A stretch of 64,000 nucleotides of DNA from Spirosoma luteum DSM 19990 (GTDB lineage: Bacteria > Bacteroidota > Bacteroidia > Cytophagales > Spirosomataceae), in contig NZ_KB893256.1 of NCBI RefSeq assembly GCF_000374065.1, positions 1 to 64,000 on the forward strand, read 5' to 3'. A program made the position numbers and the translations under genes. The notes beneath the pieces were generated by a model. That model did no database searches. It worked only from the letters and a program-made list of their open reading frames with translations, and had not been told where the DNA came from. The stretch's first letter is position 1. The number at the start of each line of letters is the position of its first letter. Shown piece after piece: positions 46,103 to 55,150 of the stretch.

Positions 46103-46729
46103 ATGAGAATGCTTTCCAAGTCCCTGATGGCCGCCCTGATAGGCACTGCTCTTATCTCTTCCTGCAGCCGTCCAGTTGCTTATTTCCAGCCGACAGCCCG
46201 TGAGCAGTTCAAATCGGTTCAATCGGAAACCGTTGCCTCAACGGACGTTGCAGTAGCACCCGTTTCGACCATGCAACCAGTATCGGAAAAAGTGGCGGTA
46301 TCGGAAGCAGCTCCAGTAGTACAAACTACTACGCCTGCCGAGCAGGTTGCTCAGGCTAAGCAAGCCGTAAGTCAGATAGAAGCGTACGTTCGTAACGACA
46401 ACAAACTGGCGTCGAACAAGAAGCTGGTGAAGCGCATGGATCGCGTGAAACAACTGCTGTCGAACACGTCAGCTAATGACGCTACGTCGTTGAAAGCGAC
46501 ATCCGCTCAGAAAACATCGCTTATCCAGAAAGTAATGCTGAACCGGATGGATAAGAAAATAAAGAATCACTTATCGCCCGAACGGACCATGGCCAAGTCA
46601 CTGCTGACGATTGGTTTGATTGTGGGTGTTGCCGGTCTGATCCTGCTTCTGCTGAACGTGGCTTCTCCGCTGGGTATTATTGCCCTGATTGTTGGCTTAG
46701 CCCTTGTTCTGGTCGATCTACTTCGATAA
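46103..46729 (+). CDS. Lipoprotein with C-terminal membrane helices (tandem paralogue 1)
   Basis: This 208-residue protein has a lipoprotein signal (LISSC lipobox) followed by CSRPVAYFQPTAREQF, a motif shared with the next gene. A low-complexity Val/Ala/Thr section leads to a helical segment (VAQAKQAVSQIEAYVRND...LASNKKLVKRMDRVKQLL), a basic stretch (MLNRMDKKIKNHL) and two hydrophobic helices (~172-207). The family is unknown to me; it seems Cytophagales-type. It may connect outer and inner membranes or fold into the envelope; function unknown. Confidence 0.85.
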   Translation: MRMLSKSLMAALIGTALISSCSRPVAYFQPTAREQFKSVQSETVASTDVAVAPVSTMQPVSEKVAVSEAAPVVQTTTPAEQVAQAKQAVSQIEAYVRNDNKLASNKKLVKRMDRVKQLLSNTSANDATSLKATSAQKTSLIQKVMLNRMDKKIKNHLSPERTMAKSLLTIGLIVGVAGLILLLLNVASPLGIIALIVGLALVLVDLLR

Positions 46730-46757
46730 GTTCAGTAACCTATTCATTGATAATCAA

Positions 46758-46816
46758 CAAAAGTCAATCGGCGCAGATACATCCAGTCAGGATGCACTGC
46801 GCCGATTGACTTTTTG
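46758..46816 (+). terminator. Terminator of lipoprotein paralogue 1
   Basis: Arms 46759-46776 and 46797-46814 form an 18-bp stem around AAAGTCAATCGGCGCAG; an inner CATCC/GGATG pair extends it. A T5 run follows. It resembles the hairpin after the second paralogue. Confidence 0.85.
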
Positions 46817-47009
46817 GTGCGCCCTGCATACCAGTGGTGTCAATAACGATATCCGAACCGGGCATCTTCAGGTCTGTATTGGCTGTTTTTGTATAATTTG
46901 CCTGCCCAGTTCAAAATAAAGTTGATTTTTCCCGAATAAACTGATAAAGTTGCATCCATTGATAATAATAGTTAAAAACTCACCTTTTATCATTCTAACC
47001 ATCTCATCT

Positions 47010-47618
47010 ATGAGAACACGTACCAACCATCTTTTCGCGGCCCTGTTAGGCACCGCTCTTTTGGCTTCCTGTAGCCGTCCAGTTGCTTATTTTCAGCCAA
47101 CAGCCCGTGAGCAGTTTACGGCAAATAAGCCTGAAAAAGCTGTCGTAACCGCCCCGGCAAAAGTGCTAGTTGAACCGGTAGCCGTAGCCCATGAAACGCC
47201 TGCTGTAACCGCCGTGCAGGTAGACCAGGTTAAGCAGGCCGTTAGCCAGGTAGAAGCCTACGTACGCAACGACAGCAAACTGGCTACTAACAAGGCGCTG
47301 AACAAACGCATGGCTCGTCTGAACAAACTGCTGACAACGGCTACCGATAAAGCAACCGTTTCGACGAAGGCGGCTTCTACCCGGAAGATGACGCTCATGG
47401 AGCGGACGATGCTCAAGAAAATGGACAAAAAAATAAAGAACCACGTAGCCCCCGATAAAACGGATGCTATGAACAGCAATATTCGGTTGGGCCTTATTGT
47501 TGGTATCATTGGTCTTCTACTCCTTGTTCTCGGCGGGGGAAGCGTACTGGGTGTTATCGGTCTGGTTGGGTTTGTTGCCGGCCTGGTACTTATCCTGCTC
47601 GGTATTATCAATGGGTAA
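47010..47618 (+). CDS. Lipoprotein with C-terminal membrane helices (tandem paralogue 2)
   Basis: The start at 47010 (MRTRTNHLFAALLGTALLAS) gives 202 residues. It shares with the preceding gene the lipobox CSRPVAYFQPTAREQF, the AKQAVSQ/VKQAVSQ..EAYVRND segment, a MLKKMDKKIKNH stretch and a C-terminal hydrophobic pair (GLIVGIIGLLLLVLGGG and VAGLVLILLGIING). The Val/Ala linkers differ. This is a tandem duplication that has diverged in its low-complexity part. Function unknown. Confidence 0.85.
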   Translation: MRTRTNHLFAALLGTALLASCSRPVAYFQPTAREQFTANKPEKAVVTAPAKVLVEPVAVAHETPAVTAVQVDQVKQAVSQVEAYVRNDSKLATNKALNKRMARLNKLLTTATDKATVSTKAASTRKMTLMERTMLKKMDKKIKNHVAPDKTDAMNSNIRLGLIVGIIGLLLLVLGGGSVLGVIGLVGFVAGLVLILLGIING

Positions 47619-47653
47619 CATCTAGGCAAGGTGATCCTATAAGGTTGAAACCA

Positions 47654-47701
47654 TATCAGCGCAGACACTTCCAGTTGGAATAGCGTCTGCGCTGATCTGG
47701 T
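47654..47701 (+). terminator. Terminator of lipoprotein paralogue 2
   Basis: Arms 47654-47665 and 47685-47696 (ATCAGCGCAGAC and complement) with an inner TTCCA/TGGAA pair resemble the hairpin at 46759-46814, including the CGCAGA..TCCAGT core. T-rich sequence follows. Confidence 0.75.
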
Positions 47702-47782
47702 TTTTGATGCCCCGATACTAACGTATGCTGGCTTTGTGAACCCTGTTTTTGATGGAGCATACGTAGCGGTTAGTGCTTAAAG

Positions 47783-47808
47783 AAGGAAGTCACCCGGCTT
47801 CCTTTTTA
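47783..47808 (+). terminator. Second small terminator before argD
   Basis: A 7-bp stem AAGGAAG/CTTCCTT with an 8-nt loop and a T5 run sits ~100 bp before argD and may insulate it. Confidence 0.55.
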
Positions 47809-47863
47809 CATTTTAAGCCCAGTTTTTACCCTGATTATCCGTAAACTTGCACCTCATTCAAGG

Positions 47864-47884
47864 TCAGGAATCGCTGGTTCCTGA
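47864..47884 (+). promoter_or_regulatory. Hairpin in the argD leader
   Basis: TCAGGAA (47864-47870) and TTCCTGA (47878-47884) flank a 7-nt loop 23 bp upstream of the argD ATG. TAAACTTG at 47842-47849 is one base from the -7 consensus TAnnTTTG. The hairpin could be a leader structure or operator; regulatory role is inferred only. Confidence 0.3.
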
Positions 47885-47906
47885 TAACTTTTGACGACAT
47901 ATTCCA

Positions 47907-49043
47907 ATGGCATCGCTTTTTAATGTTTATCCGCTTTACGACATCGAACCTGTTCGGGCGCAGGGCAGCTACTTATGGGATGCCAATGGCACCCGTTATT
48001 TAGATCTGTACGGTGGCCATGCCGTTATTTCGGTTGGACACACGCACCCTCGTTATGTGCAGGCACTGACGGATCAACTGCATAAAATTTCGTTTTATTC
48101 CAACTCCGTCCAGATTCCGCAGCAACAGGAACTGGCTGATAAACTGGGTACTCTATCCGGCCATCCCGACTACGCCCTTTTCCTGTGCAGCTCCGGTGCC
48201 GAAGCCAACGAGAATGCGCTGAAACTGGCATCATTTCATACCGGTCGCACAAAGGTGGTTGCCTTTACAAAATCGTTTCACGGTCGTACCGCCGGGGCGG
48301 TTGCGGTTACGGACAATCCATCCATCGTAGCACCCATCAACTACAAAGAGCACGTCACGTTTCTGCCCTATAACGACCCCGAAGCGGCCCGGACTGGCAT
48401 TTCGCCGGATACCTGTGCGGTCATTGTGGAAGGTATTCAGGGCGTAGGAGGCATTCAAGTGGCTACCGACGACTTTCTAAAAGCCCTCCGTCAGCGGTGC
48501 GATGAAACCGGAGCGGTGCTGATTCTGGATGGCGTTCAGTGCGGCTACGGACGGTCGGGGAAGTTTTTCTCCCATCAGTTCAGTGGTATCGAAGCTGATA
48601 TTATTTCGATGGCAAAAGGCATGGGTAATGGCTTCCCGATTGGAGGTATTCTCATCTCGCCCAAATTCAAAGCCAGTTACGGCCTGCTGGGTACAACGTT
48701 CGGCGGCAATCATCTGGCCTGCACGGCGGGTATTGCGGTACTGGATATCATGCGTGACGAAGGCTTACTCGAAAACGCCACGCGCATGGGAAATTATCTG
48801 ATGGATGGCATCCGGCAGGTGGGCGGCTACAAAGAGTTACGCGGCCGGGGTCTGATGATTGGTATCGAATACGATTTCCCGGTTGATGAACTGCGGAAGA
48901 CGTTGTTGTTCGGACATAAGCAGTTTACGGGAGTGGCCGGTAAAAGCACCATCCGATTGTTGCCCTCGCTGGCCATAGGTACTGACGAAGCTGATCAGTT
49001 TCTGGAAGCCCTGCAAAGGGTTTTGCACCTGCAACACGCATGA
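47907..49043 (+). CDS. argD: Acetyl/succinylornithine aminotransferase
   Basis: This 378-residue class-III PLP aminotransferase is closest to ArgD: YLDLYGGHAVISVGHTHP, CSSGAEANENALKLA, FHGRTAGAVAVT, VIVEGIQGVGGIQ, LILDGVQCGYGR and the PLP lysine region ISMAKGMGNGFPIGG. It transfers amino groups in the acylated ornithine branch of arginine synthesis. argF' and argB follow in the same direction, separated by an intergenic repeat. The usual ~400-residue length is slightly reduced at the N-terminus. Confidence 0.92.
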   Translation: MASLFNVYPLYDIEPVRAQGSYLWDANGTRYLDLYGGHAVISVGHTHPRYVQALTDQLHKISFYSNSVQIPQQQELADKLGTLSGHPDYALFLCSSGAEANENALKLASFHTGRTKVVAFTKSFHGRTAGAVAVTDNPSIVAPINYKEHVTFLPYNDPEAARTGISPDTCAVIVEGIQGVGGIQVATDDFLKALRQRCDETGAVLILDGVQCGYGRSGKFFSHQFSGIEADIISMAKGMGNGFPIGGILISPKFKASYGLLGTTFGGNHLACTAGIAVLDIMRDEGLLENATRMGNYLMDGIRQVGGYKELRGRGLMIGIEYDFPVDELRKTLLFGHKQFTGVAGKSTIRLLPSLAIGTDEADQFLEALQRVLHLQHA

Positions 49044-49076
49044 TAGCTATGACTCGGTAGATATAGTCAACGACCA

Positions 49077-49161
49077 TTTCTGTCATTTCGACCAGAAGAG
49101 AAATCTTATGCTTGACTGACACGTAATGGTGAGATTTCTCCTCTGGTCGAAATGACAGAAA
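49077..49161. repeat. Imperfect 30-bp palindromic intergenic repeat
   Basis: Arms 49077-49106 and 49132-49161 (TTTCTGTCATTTCGACCAGA... and complement) pair with one mismatch and a 25-nt middle. The text TCATTTCGACC..GAGAAATC is like REP-type intergenic elements of Bacteroidota. No second copy occurs in this window. It lies between argD and argF' and may also act as an mRNA-stabilising or terminating structure. Confidence 0.65.
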
Positions 49162-49264
49162 AAGCTTCCGCTTCGTTCGAGTTTAGAAAGTTTAAACGGC
49201 CTTATCTGAAAATTACTCCCGAATAAGTCCGATTATCCGAACTACCCCTGCCTTTTATCATAAA

Positions 49265-50239
49265 ATGACTAATTTCCTTTCCCTCGCCGACGTTACCGAC
49301 CTCGACGCGCTCATCCAGTCCGGCCTTGATGCGAAGGCAAATCCGTTTGCCAGTCAGCACCTGGGCAAAAACAAAACTATCGGACTGATTTTCTTCAATT
49401 CCAGTTTGCGAACGCGTCTGAGTACGCAGAAGGCGGCTCAAAATCTTGGCATGAACGTGATGATCATGAACGTTGGGCAGGATAGCTGGGGGCTTGAAAT
49501 GGAAGAGGGCGTTCTAATGAACGGCGATAAGGCAGAGCATATCCGCGAAGCGGCTGCCGTAATAGGGCGCTACTGCAACATCATCGGCATCCGGGCTTTT
49601 GCCGAACTGCAGGATCGCGACAAAGATTACCGTGAGCAGGTGATGCATCAGTTTGCCAAATATGCCCGCGTCCCCATCGTAAACCTGGAATCGGCTACAC
49701 GGCACCCGCTGCAATCGCTGGCCGATTGTATTACGATTGAGGAAGTAAGGAGAGCCGACGTCAGCTTGCCCAAACGCCCGAAGGTAGTGCTCACCTGGCT
49801 CCCGCATTTCAAACCACTGCCGCAGGCCGTTGGTAATTCCTTTTCCGAGTGGATGAACGCCCGTGCGCAGGCTGGTCAGATCGAGTTTGTTATCACGCAC
49901 CCCGAAGGGTACGAACTGGCAACCGAATTTGCGGGTACGGCTCCGGTGATTTATAATCAGCAGGAAGCGTTCGACGGGGCCGATTTTATCTACGGCAAAA
50001 ATTGGTCATCCTACACGCAGTACGGACAAGTGCTTACGCAGGACCCCTCCTGGGCGGTTACAATGGAGCACATGAACCGGACCAACAACGGAAAGTTTAT
50101 GCACTGCCTGCCAGTTCGGCGTAACCTGAAAGTTTCCGATGCGGTACTGGATAGTCCGCAATCGCTGGTGATTGAGCAGGCGGCCAACCGAGAATGGTCG
50201 GCACAGGCGGTATTGAAAGAGATTTTAACGAGTTTATAA
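49265..50239 (+). CDS. argF': N-succinyl/N-acetylornithine carbamoyltransferase
   Basis: This 324-residue carbamoyltransferase is the Bacteroidota ArgF' type, using acylated ornithine. It has the carbamoyl-phosphate motif SSLRTRLS (residues ~46-53), HPLQSLADCIT and a late HCLPVRRN. In published work on the family (from memory), position 90 decides the substrate: Pro in succinylornithine, Glu in acetylornithine enzymes. Here residue 90 is Ala in GDKAEHI. Lack of Glu favours a succinylornithine-like enzyme but this is inference. argB follows 53 bp downstream. Confidence 0.92.
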   Translation: MTNFLSLADVTDLDALIQSGLDAKANPFASQHLGKNKTIGLIFFNSSLRTRLSTQKAAQNLGMNVMIMNVGQDSWGLEMEEGVLMNGDKAEHIREAAAVIGRYCNIIGIRAFAELQDRDKDYREQVMHQFAKYARVPIVNLESATRHPLQSLADCITIEEVRRADVSLPKRPKVVLTWLPHFKPLPQAVGNSFSEWMNARAQAGQIEFVITHPEGYELATEFAGTAPVIYNQQEAFDGADFIYGKNWSSYTQYGQVLTQDPSWAVTMEHMNRTNNGKFMHCLPVRRNLKVSDAVLDSPQSLVIEQAANREWSAQAVLKEILTSL

Positions 50240-50292
50240 AAGGAAAGGCAACAGGGCTTTTGTGCCTGTGTTTTTACCGTTCAGCTTTCAAC

Positions 50293-51075
50293 ATGGCTAC
50301 TTTACTGGTAATCAAAATCGGGGGAAATATCATTGACGACCCCACGGCATTAAAACGCTTTCTAACGGCTTTCTCCGGGTTGAAAGGAGCCAGAATCCTC
50401 ATCCACGGCGGAGGGAAAATTGCCACGCAGGTAGCTGAAAAACTGGGTATCCCAACCAATATGGTAGACGGTCGGCGCATTACCGACCAACCCATGCTCG
50501 ATGTAGTGACAATGGTGTATGGTGGCCTGGTGAACAAGCAAATCGTGGCCAAACTTCAGGCGCTGGATGTAAACGCCATCGGCCTGACTGGAGCCGACGG
50601 TAGTACGGTACTGGCCAGAAAACGCCCCGTTAAGGATATTGATTATGGCATGGTGGGGGATATTGAGGAGGTAGATTCCGGGCAAATCCAGTTTTTTCTT
50701 CGTCAGGACCTGACCCCGGTTTTTGCCCCCATTACCTACAATAGTGCCGGTGACTTGCTGAATACCAATGCCGATACCATGGCATCGGCCATTGCTGTCG
50801 ATATGGTGACGCACAATGAGGTAATACTAATTTACTGCTTCGAGAAGAAGGGCGTTTTAAAAGACCCGGCAGCCGATAACAGCGTTATCGACAAACTCAC
50901 CCCTGCCCTGTATGACGAGTACAAAACGGCCGGAATAATCAGCAAAGGCATGATTCCCAAACTGGATAATGCCTTCAGTGCCCTGAAAAAAGGAGTTTCT
51001 AAGGTCATCATCTGCCATGCTGATGAAGTTGCTGCGGCTGTTAATCAGGGAGCCGGTACGACGTTGATGCTGTGA
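50293..51075 (+). CDS. argB: N-acetyl/succinylglutamate kinase
   Basis: The ATG at 50293 gives a 260-residue amino-acid kinase: VIKIGGNIID (phosphate-binding Lys and Gly), ILIHGGGKIA, VDGRRITDQPMLDVV and the nucleotide site LIYCFEKKGVLKD. It phosphorylates the acylglutamate in arginine synthesis. The earlier in-frame codon at 50194 overlaps argF' and is rejected. The acyl group (succinyl or acetyl) presumably matches that of ArgF'. Confidence 0.93.
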   Translation: MATLLVIKIGGNIIDDPTALKRFLTAFSGLKGARILIHGGGKIATQVAEKLGIPTNMVDGRRITDQPMLDVVTMVYGGLVNKQIVAKLQALDVNAIGLTGADGSTVLARKRPVKDIDYGMVGDIEEVDSGQIQFFLRQDLTPVFAPITYNSAGDLLNTNADTMASAIAVDMVTHNEVILIYCFEKKGVLKDPAADNSVIDKLTPALYDEYKTAGIISKGMIPKLDNAFSALKKGVSKVIICHADEVAAAVNQGAGTTLML

Positions 51076-51224
51076 GTGCAAAGGGATACTGGTTACCTGC
51101 CTGTTCGTTCGTCTTTTTAGAAGGGTATAAAATAAGCCGAAGCTGCTCTTTTCTAAGCAGGTCCCGTAGTGGAAGTAATCAGTAAAGCAGCGAGAACCTG
51201 TATCCTTCTATACATCGTTCATTT

Positions 51225-52247
51225 ATGACCAGCGTTTGTTGCTTCGGCGAATTACTATTGCGATTTTCTCCCGTGGCTAATGGCCAGTGGATTCAGCAGG
51301 CATCCATGCCCGTTTTTGTGGGTGGGGCAGAATTGAATGTGGCAACGGCATTGGCAAAGTGGGGCGTTCCGGTCAGCTACAGTACAGTATTACCCGGAAA
51401 TTCCCTGGCCGATGATGTTATTGGGTACGTAGCCGATTTAGGCATTAACCCGTCGGGAATCGCCCGGTCTGGTCAGCGCATAGGCAGTTACTTTTTACCA
51501 CAGGGTACCGACCTCAAAAACGCGGGCGTCATTTACGACCGTGCTTACTCCGCTTTCTCGGAACTGACCGTTGGCCAGGTCGACTGGGCTGTGGTGTTGC
51601 AGGACGTAACCTGGCTGCATATCAGCGCCATTAGTCCGGCACTTAATGCCAACGTAGCAGCGGCCTGCCTGGAATTGGTAACTGTTGCATCCGCTCGGGG
51701 CATTACGGTGTCCATAGACCTGAATCACCGGGCGCAGTTATGGCAGTATGGCAAAGTGCCTACTGATGTTATGCCTGCTATACTGGCGCACTGCGATGTA
51801 GTTATGGGTAATCTTTGGGCCGCCAACGCCCTGCTGGGCATTCCGGTCGATGAATCTATTCATCAAAAGGGACAGAAGGCCGATTATCTTGCCCACGCTA
51901 CGACCACTGCGGAAGCCATTCAGAAACGATTTCCCCGCTGCCGGGTGGTGGCCAATACATTCCGGTTCGATGTGCCGCCCACCGGACTTCGCTACTATAC
52001 CACCCTGTATGTGGATGGACAGCAGTATGTTTCCCCGGAGTTACGGACAAACTCCGTCATTGACCGGGTTGGGAGTGGAGACTGCTTTATGGCCGGTTTG
52101 ATTTATGGATTGTATAACCAGCACGCTCCACAGGCCGTCGTTGATTTTGCCGCTACCGCAGCTTTTGGTAAGTTGCAGGAACTGGGTGATGCTACCCGAC
52201 AGACGGTAGCCGATGTACTGGCTAATTCGTCTATGATAACCTTATAA
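51225..52247 (+). CDS. kdgK: PfkB-family 2-keto-3-deoxygluconate kinase
   Basis: This 340-residue ribokinase-fold enzyme starts MTSVCCFGELLLRFSP, has VGGAELNVATALAKWG, SIDLNHRAQLW, and the catalytic/anion-hole motif DRVGSGDCFMAG (Asp base). The gene is 12 bp upstream of eda, so it phosphorylates 2-keto-3-deoxygluconate before aldol cleavage. The assignment rests on this pairing and the fold. The substrate may be a related deoxy sugar acid. Confidence 0.88.
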   Translation: MTSVCCFGELLLRFSPVANGQWIQQASMPVFVGGAELNVATALAKWGVPVSYSTVLPGNSLADDVIGYVADLGINPSGIARSGQRIGSYFLPQGTDLKNAGVIYDRAYSAFSELTVGQVDWAVVLQDVTWLHISAISPALNANVAAACLELVTVASARGITVSIDLNHRAQLWQYGKVPTDVMPAILAHCDVVMGNLWAANALLGIPVDESIHQKGQKADYLAHATTTAEAIQKRFPRCRVVANTFRFDVPPTGLRYYTTLYVDGQQYVSPELRTNSVIDRVGSGDCFMAGLIYGLYNQHAPQAVVDFAATAAFGKLQELGDATRQTVADVLANSSMITL

Positions 52248-52259
52248 TACTCCTGAAAC

Positions 52260-52919
52260 ATGTCTTTATTTTCGCCCGACAGAATCCTTGCCCTGGTAAC
52301 CGATCATCCTATCGTTCCCGTTTTTTACCATGCCGATATTAACCACGCGCAACAAATTGTGCAGGCCTGCTACGATGGTGGACTACGCGTATTTGAGTTC
52401 ACCAATCGGGGCGATCAGGCATTGGCTGTTTTTGGTCAGCTCGTTACGTACGTACGGGAAAACTGCCACGGCATGGCGCTGGGTATTGGTACAATTCTCA
52501 CGGCCGATGAGGCCGGGGATTTCATAAAAGCTGGTGCTGATTTTGTGGTGCAACCCGTTACTACAGCGGCTGTTGGAGCCGTTTGCCGCGTACAGGGCGT
52601 ACCCTGGATGCCCGCTGGTTCCACCCTGAACGAAATTTATCAGGCCACCCTGCTGGGGGCCAATCTGGTAAAAGTATTTCCCGGCAATGTAGTCGGTCCG
52701 GGCTTTATAAAAGCAATCAAGGGACCAATGCCCTGGTTGAAGCTGATGGTTACGGGGGGCGTAGAACCGACCAGTGAGAGCCTGAATACCTGGTTCAAGG
52801 CAGGCGTTACGGCGGTAGGTATCGGGTCGCAACTATTCTCGGGAGAGAGCAGCGACTATGCCGCGCTGAAAGAACGCACGGCTATGCTCATGGAAGAGGT
52901 GAAGCCCTTCATTAAATGA
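52260..52919 (+). CDS. eda: 2-dehydro-3-deoxyphosphogluconate aldolase
   Basis: This 219-residue class-I aldolase cleaves KDPG to pyruvate and glyceraldehyde 3-phosphate. Marks include FEFTNRGDQAL, LGIGTILTADEAGDFIKAGADF, the Schiff-base lysine of GANLVKVFPGN and phosphate-binding MVTGGVEPT. It is directly downstream of kdgK, forming the end of a uronate or gluconate pathway. No dehydratase gene is in view. Confidence 0.93.
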   Translation: MSLFSPDRILALVTDHPIVPVFYHADINHAQQIVQACYDGGLRVFEFTNRGDQALAVFGQLVTYVRENCHGMALGIGTILTADEAGDFIKAGADFVVQPVTTAAVGAVCRVQGVPWMPAGSTLNEIYQATLLGANLVKVFPGNVVGPGFIKAIKGPMPWLKLMVTGGVEPTSESLNTWFKAGVTAVGIGSQLFSGESSDYAALKERTAMLMEEVKPFIK

Positions 52920-53001
52920 CCCCCTGACGGGTATTTTTGGTTGATAAGGCATCGGATAAACAGGATTCGATTTTGATAGCAATACGCGTACTTTTACCGG
53001 T

Positions 53002-53679
53002 ATGAAACTCTTGATCGTTGAAGATGAGCCGAAGACGCTACAGGCTATCCAGCAGGGACTGGAAGAAAGTCAGTTTGAAGTCGATATTGCCTACGATGGA
53101 CTGATTGCCAAGCGGCTGGCCCTGAAAAATAATTACGCTGCCATCATCACCGATCTTATTTTGCCCGGCCTCAATGGCTACGAACTCTGTCGACAATTGC
53201 GGGCTGAGGGTATAACGACCCCTATCCTGATGCTGACAGCCCTAGGCGAAACCGACGATAAGATTATGGGGTTCGATGCCGGAGCAGACCAGTACCTGAC
53301 CAAACCCTTTCAGTTTACCGAACTGCTGGCGCGGGTACGGGCCCTGACCAAGCGGGGTACCCAGGTATCCATGACGGCGCAGACGTTACGGTATGGCGGT
53401 ATCGAAATGGACCTGGATGCCAAAACGGTCAGGCGAGATGATAAACCAATTGAACTGACGGCCCGCGAGTTTGCCCTCCTTGAGTTTTTGATGCGTAATC
53501 AGGGACGTGTCTTGTCGAAGCCAACCATTGCCGAACACGTTTGGGATATAAATTTCGATACGGGGACGAATGTGGTGGAGGTGTATATCAATTACCTGCG
53601 TAAAAAGATTGACAGAGACTTTCCTAATAAGCTGATTCATACGCAATTTGGTATGGGTTATATGTTCAAGGAGGAGTGA
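53002..53679 (+). CDS. OmpR-family response regulator
   Basis: This 225-residue regulator has receiver acids (EDEP), phosphorylation site D51 (IITDLILPG) and K near residue 100 (YLTKPFQF). The winged-helix C-terminus (LTAREFALLEFLMRNQGRVL..VVEVYINYLRKKI) binds DNA. It is followed by the sensor kinase gene 2 bp downstream. CusR-like, so metal or envelope stress sensing is possible, but no target is shown. Confidence 0.95.
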   Translation: MKLLIVEDEPKTLQAIQQGLEESQFEVDIAYDGLIAKRLALKNNYAAIITDLILPGLNGYELCRQLRAEGITTPILMLTALGETDDKIMGFDAGADQYLTKPFQFTELLARVRALTKRGTQVSMTAQTLRYGGIEMDLDAKTVRRDDKPIELTAREFALLEFLMRNQGRVLSKPTIAEHVWDINFDTGTNVVEVYINYLRKKIDRDFPNKLIHTQFGMGYMFKEE

Positions 53680-53680
53680 A

Positions 53681-55045
53681 ATGACAATTCGCAACCGACT
53701 GGCGTTACGCTTCACAGGGCTGGTATCCAGCATTATCCTGCTGGCTTTTGTCAGCATCTACGCCTTTTGCTCCTACTTTATTTCGTCCGATTTCTACCGG
53801 CGGCTCGATAACAAAGCCAACACAATGGGCGATATGCTCATTCGGCATCGTCTGGACGCCCCTCTTATTCAGCAACTAAGTCGGATACGGAGGGACCAGT
53901 TACCCAACCAGAAAATCAGCGTTTTTAACAATCGGGACTCGCTTATACTGACCACGAATGAAGGGCTGTCTTTGCCCCTATCCGCCAAAATACTAACGGA
54001 AATCAGACAGCGTAAACGAAAGGATTTTCAACAGCAGAAATATTACGTTTCGGGCATTCGGTTTATGACTGCTTCGGGCCAGTTTGTGGTGATTGCCAGT
54101 GCCGAGAATACGTATGGCGACGCGTTTTTACGGCGACTTATCTGGGCACTTACCGGCTTATTTTGCCTGATTGCCGGTATTACCGCCTTTTCGGGTTGGT
54201 TTTTTGCGGGAGATGCCCTCGAACCAATGCAGAAGATTGACCGGATTGTAAACGATATCTTTCCACACAATCGGGATGAGCGGTTAGTAGTCAATCGGGA
54301 GGGCGACGAAATAAGTCGCTTGTCGGCTACGATTAATCGCCTGCTGGACCGGGTCGTGGAGTCTTTTCGGATGCAGCGCATGTTTGTAGCCAATGTATCG
54401 CACGAACTCAAAAACCCGCTGACACAAATCAGTTCACAACTGGAAGTGAGTCTCCTGAATCAGCGCCAGCCCGAAGCGTATCGGCAAACCATTCGGTCGG
54501 TGCTGGACGATGTTGGGGATCTGGCTTCACTGACCCGGGAGCTGCTGCAACTCTCTCAGGTCAATCAGGAGGATGCAACGGATTTGCTGACCGATGTAGT
54601 GCGGCTGGACGAAGTGGTGTGGGATATCCGTCAGGAAGTAACCGCCATCAACCCCCGCTATCAGGTAATCGTTGAACTGGGCACCCTGCCCGACGACCCG
54701 GATAAGCTAACCTTGCATGGCAATAAAACCCTACTGTGCACAGCCCTGAAAAACCTGATAGAGAATGCCTGTAAATTTTCTGATGACGGCCGGGCGCTGA
54801 TTGATGTTGCTTTTGGGGATGACCGGATAACGGTTCGTATTCAGAATAACGGGCAGGCTATTCCTGCCGTTGACCAGCCGTATATTTTCGAGCCGTTTTA
54901 CCGGAGCCGCCAAACCGCCGAGGTACGGGGCTACGGGGTAGGCTTATCGTTGGTAGAGCGAATTGTTCGGCTACACGGAGGACAGATAAGTGTCTTCTCG
55001 CAGGAGGGTCAGACAACCGTGTTTCGGGTAGAACTACCCCGATAG
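53681..55045 (+). CDS. Sensor histidine kinase with HAMP domain
   Basis: The ATG at 53681 gives 454 residues. Membrane segments (~14-33 and ~153-175) flank a ~115-residue periplasmic sensor. A HAMP domain (~176-230) leads to H241 in the HELKNPLTQ box, then a HATPase with ENACKFS and GYGVGLSLVERI. It is the partner of the regulator just upstream and almost certainly translationally linked. Confidence 0.94.
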   Translation: MTIRNRLALRFTGLVSSIILLAFVSIYAFCSYFISSDFYRRLDNKANTMGDMLIRHRLDAPLIQQLSRIRRDQLPNQKISVFNNRDSLILTTNEGLSLPLSAKILTEIRQRKRKDFQQQKYYVSGIRFMTASGQFVVIASAENTYGDAFLRRLIWALTGLFCLIAGITAFSGWFFAGDALEPMQKIDRIVNDIFPHNRDERLVVNREGDEISRLSATINRLLDRVVESFRMQRMFVANVSHELKNPLTQISSQLEVSLLNQRQPEAYRQTIRSVLDDVGDLASLTRELLQLSQVNQEDATDLLTDVVRLDEVVWDIRQEVTAINPRYQVIVELGTLPDDPDKLTLHGNKTLLCTALKNLIENACKFSDDGRALIDVAFGDDRITVRIQNNGQAIPAVDQPYIFEPFYRSRQTAEVRGYGVGLSLVERIVRLHGGQISVFSQEGQTTVFRVELPR

Positions 55046-55150
55046 TGGGCAACTCTAAGCATATTCTAAGGAGTTTATCAGCGAATGTTAAGTCGTCTGT
55101 GCCACTTTCGGCATTGATAAAGTCTGCCCCGTACAAAATCCACCAGTACC

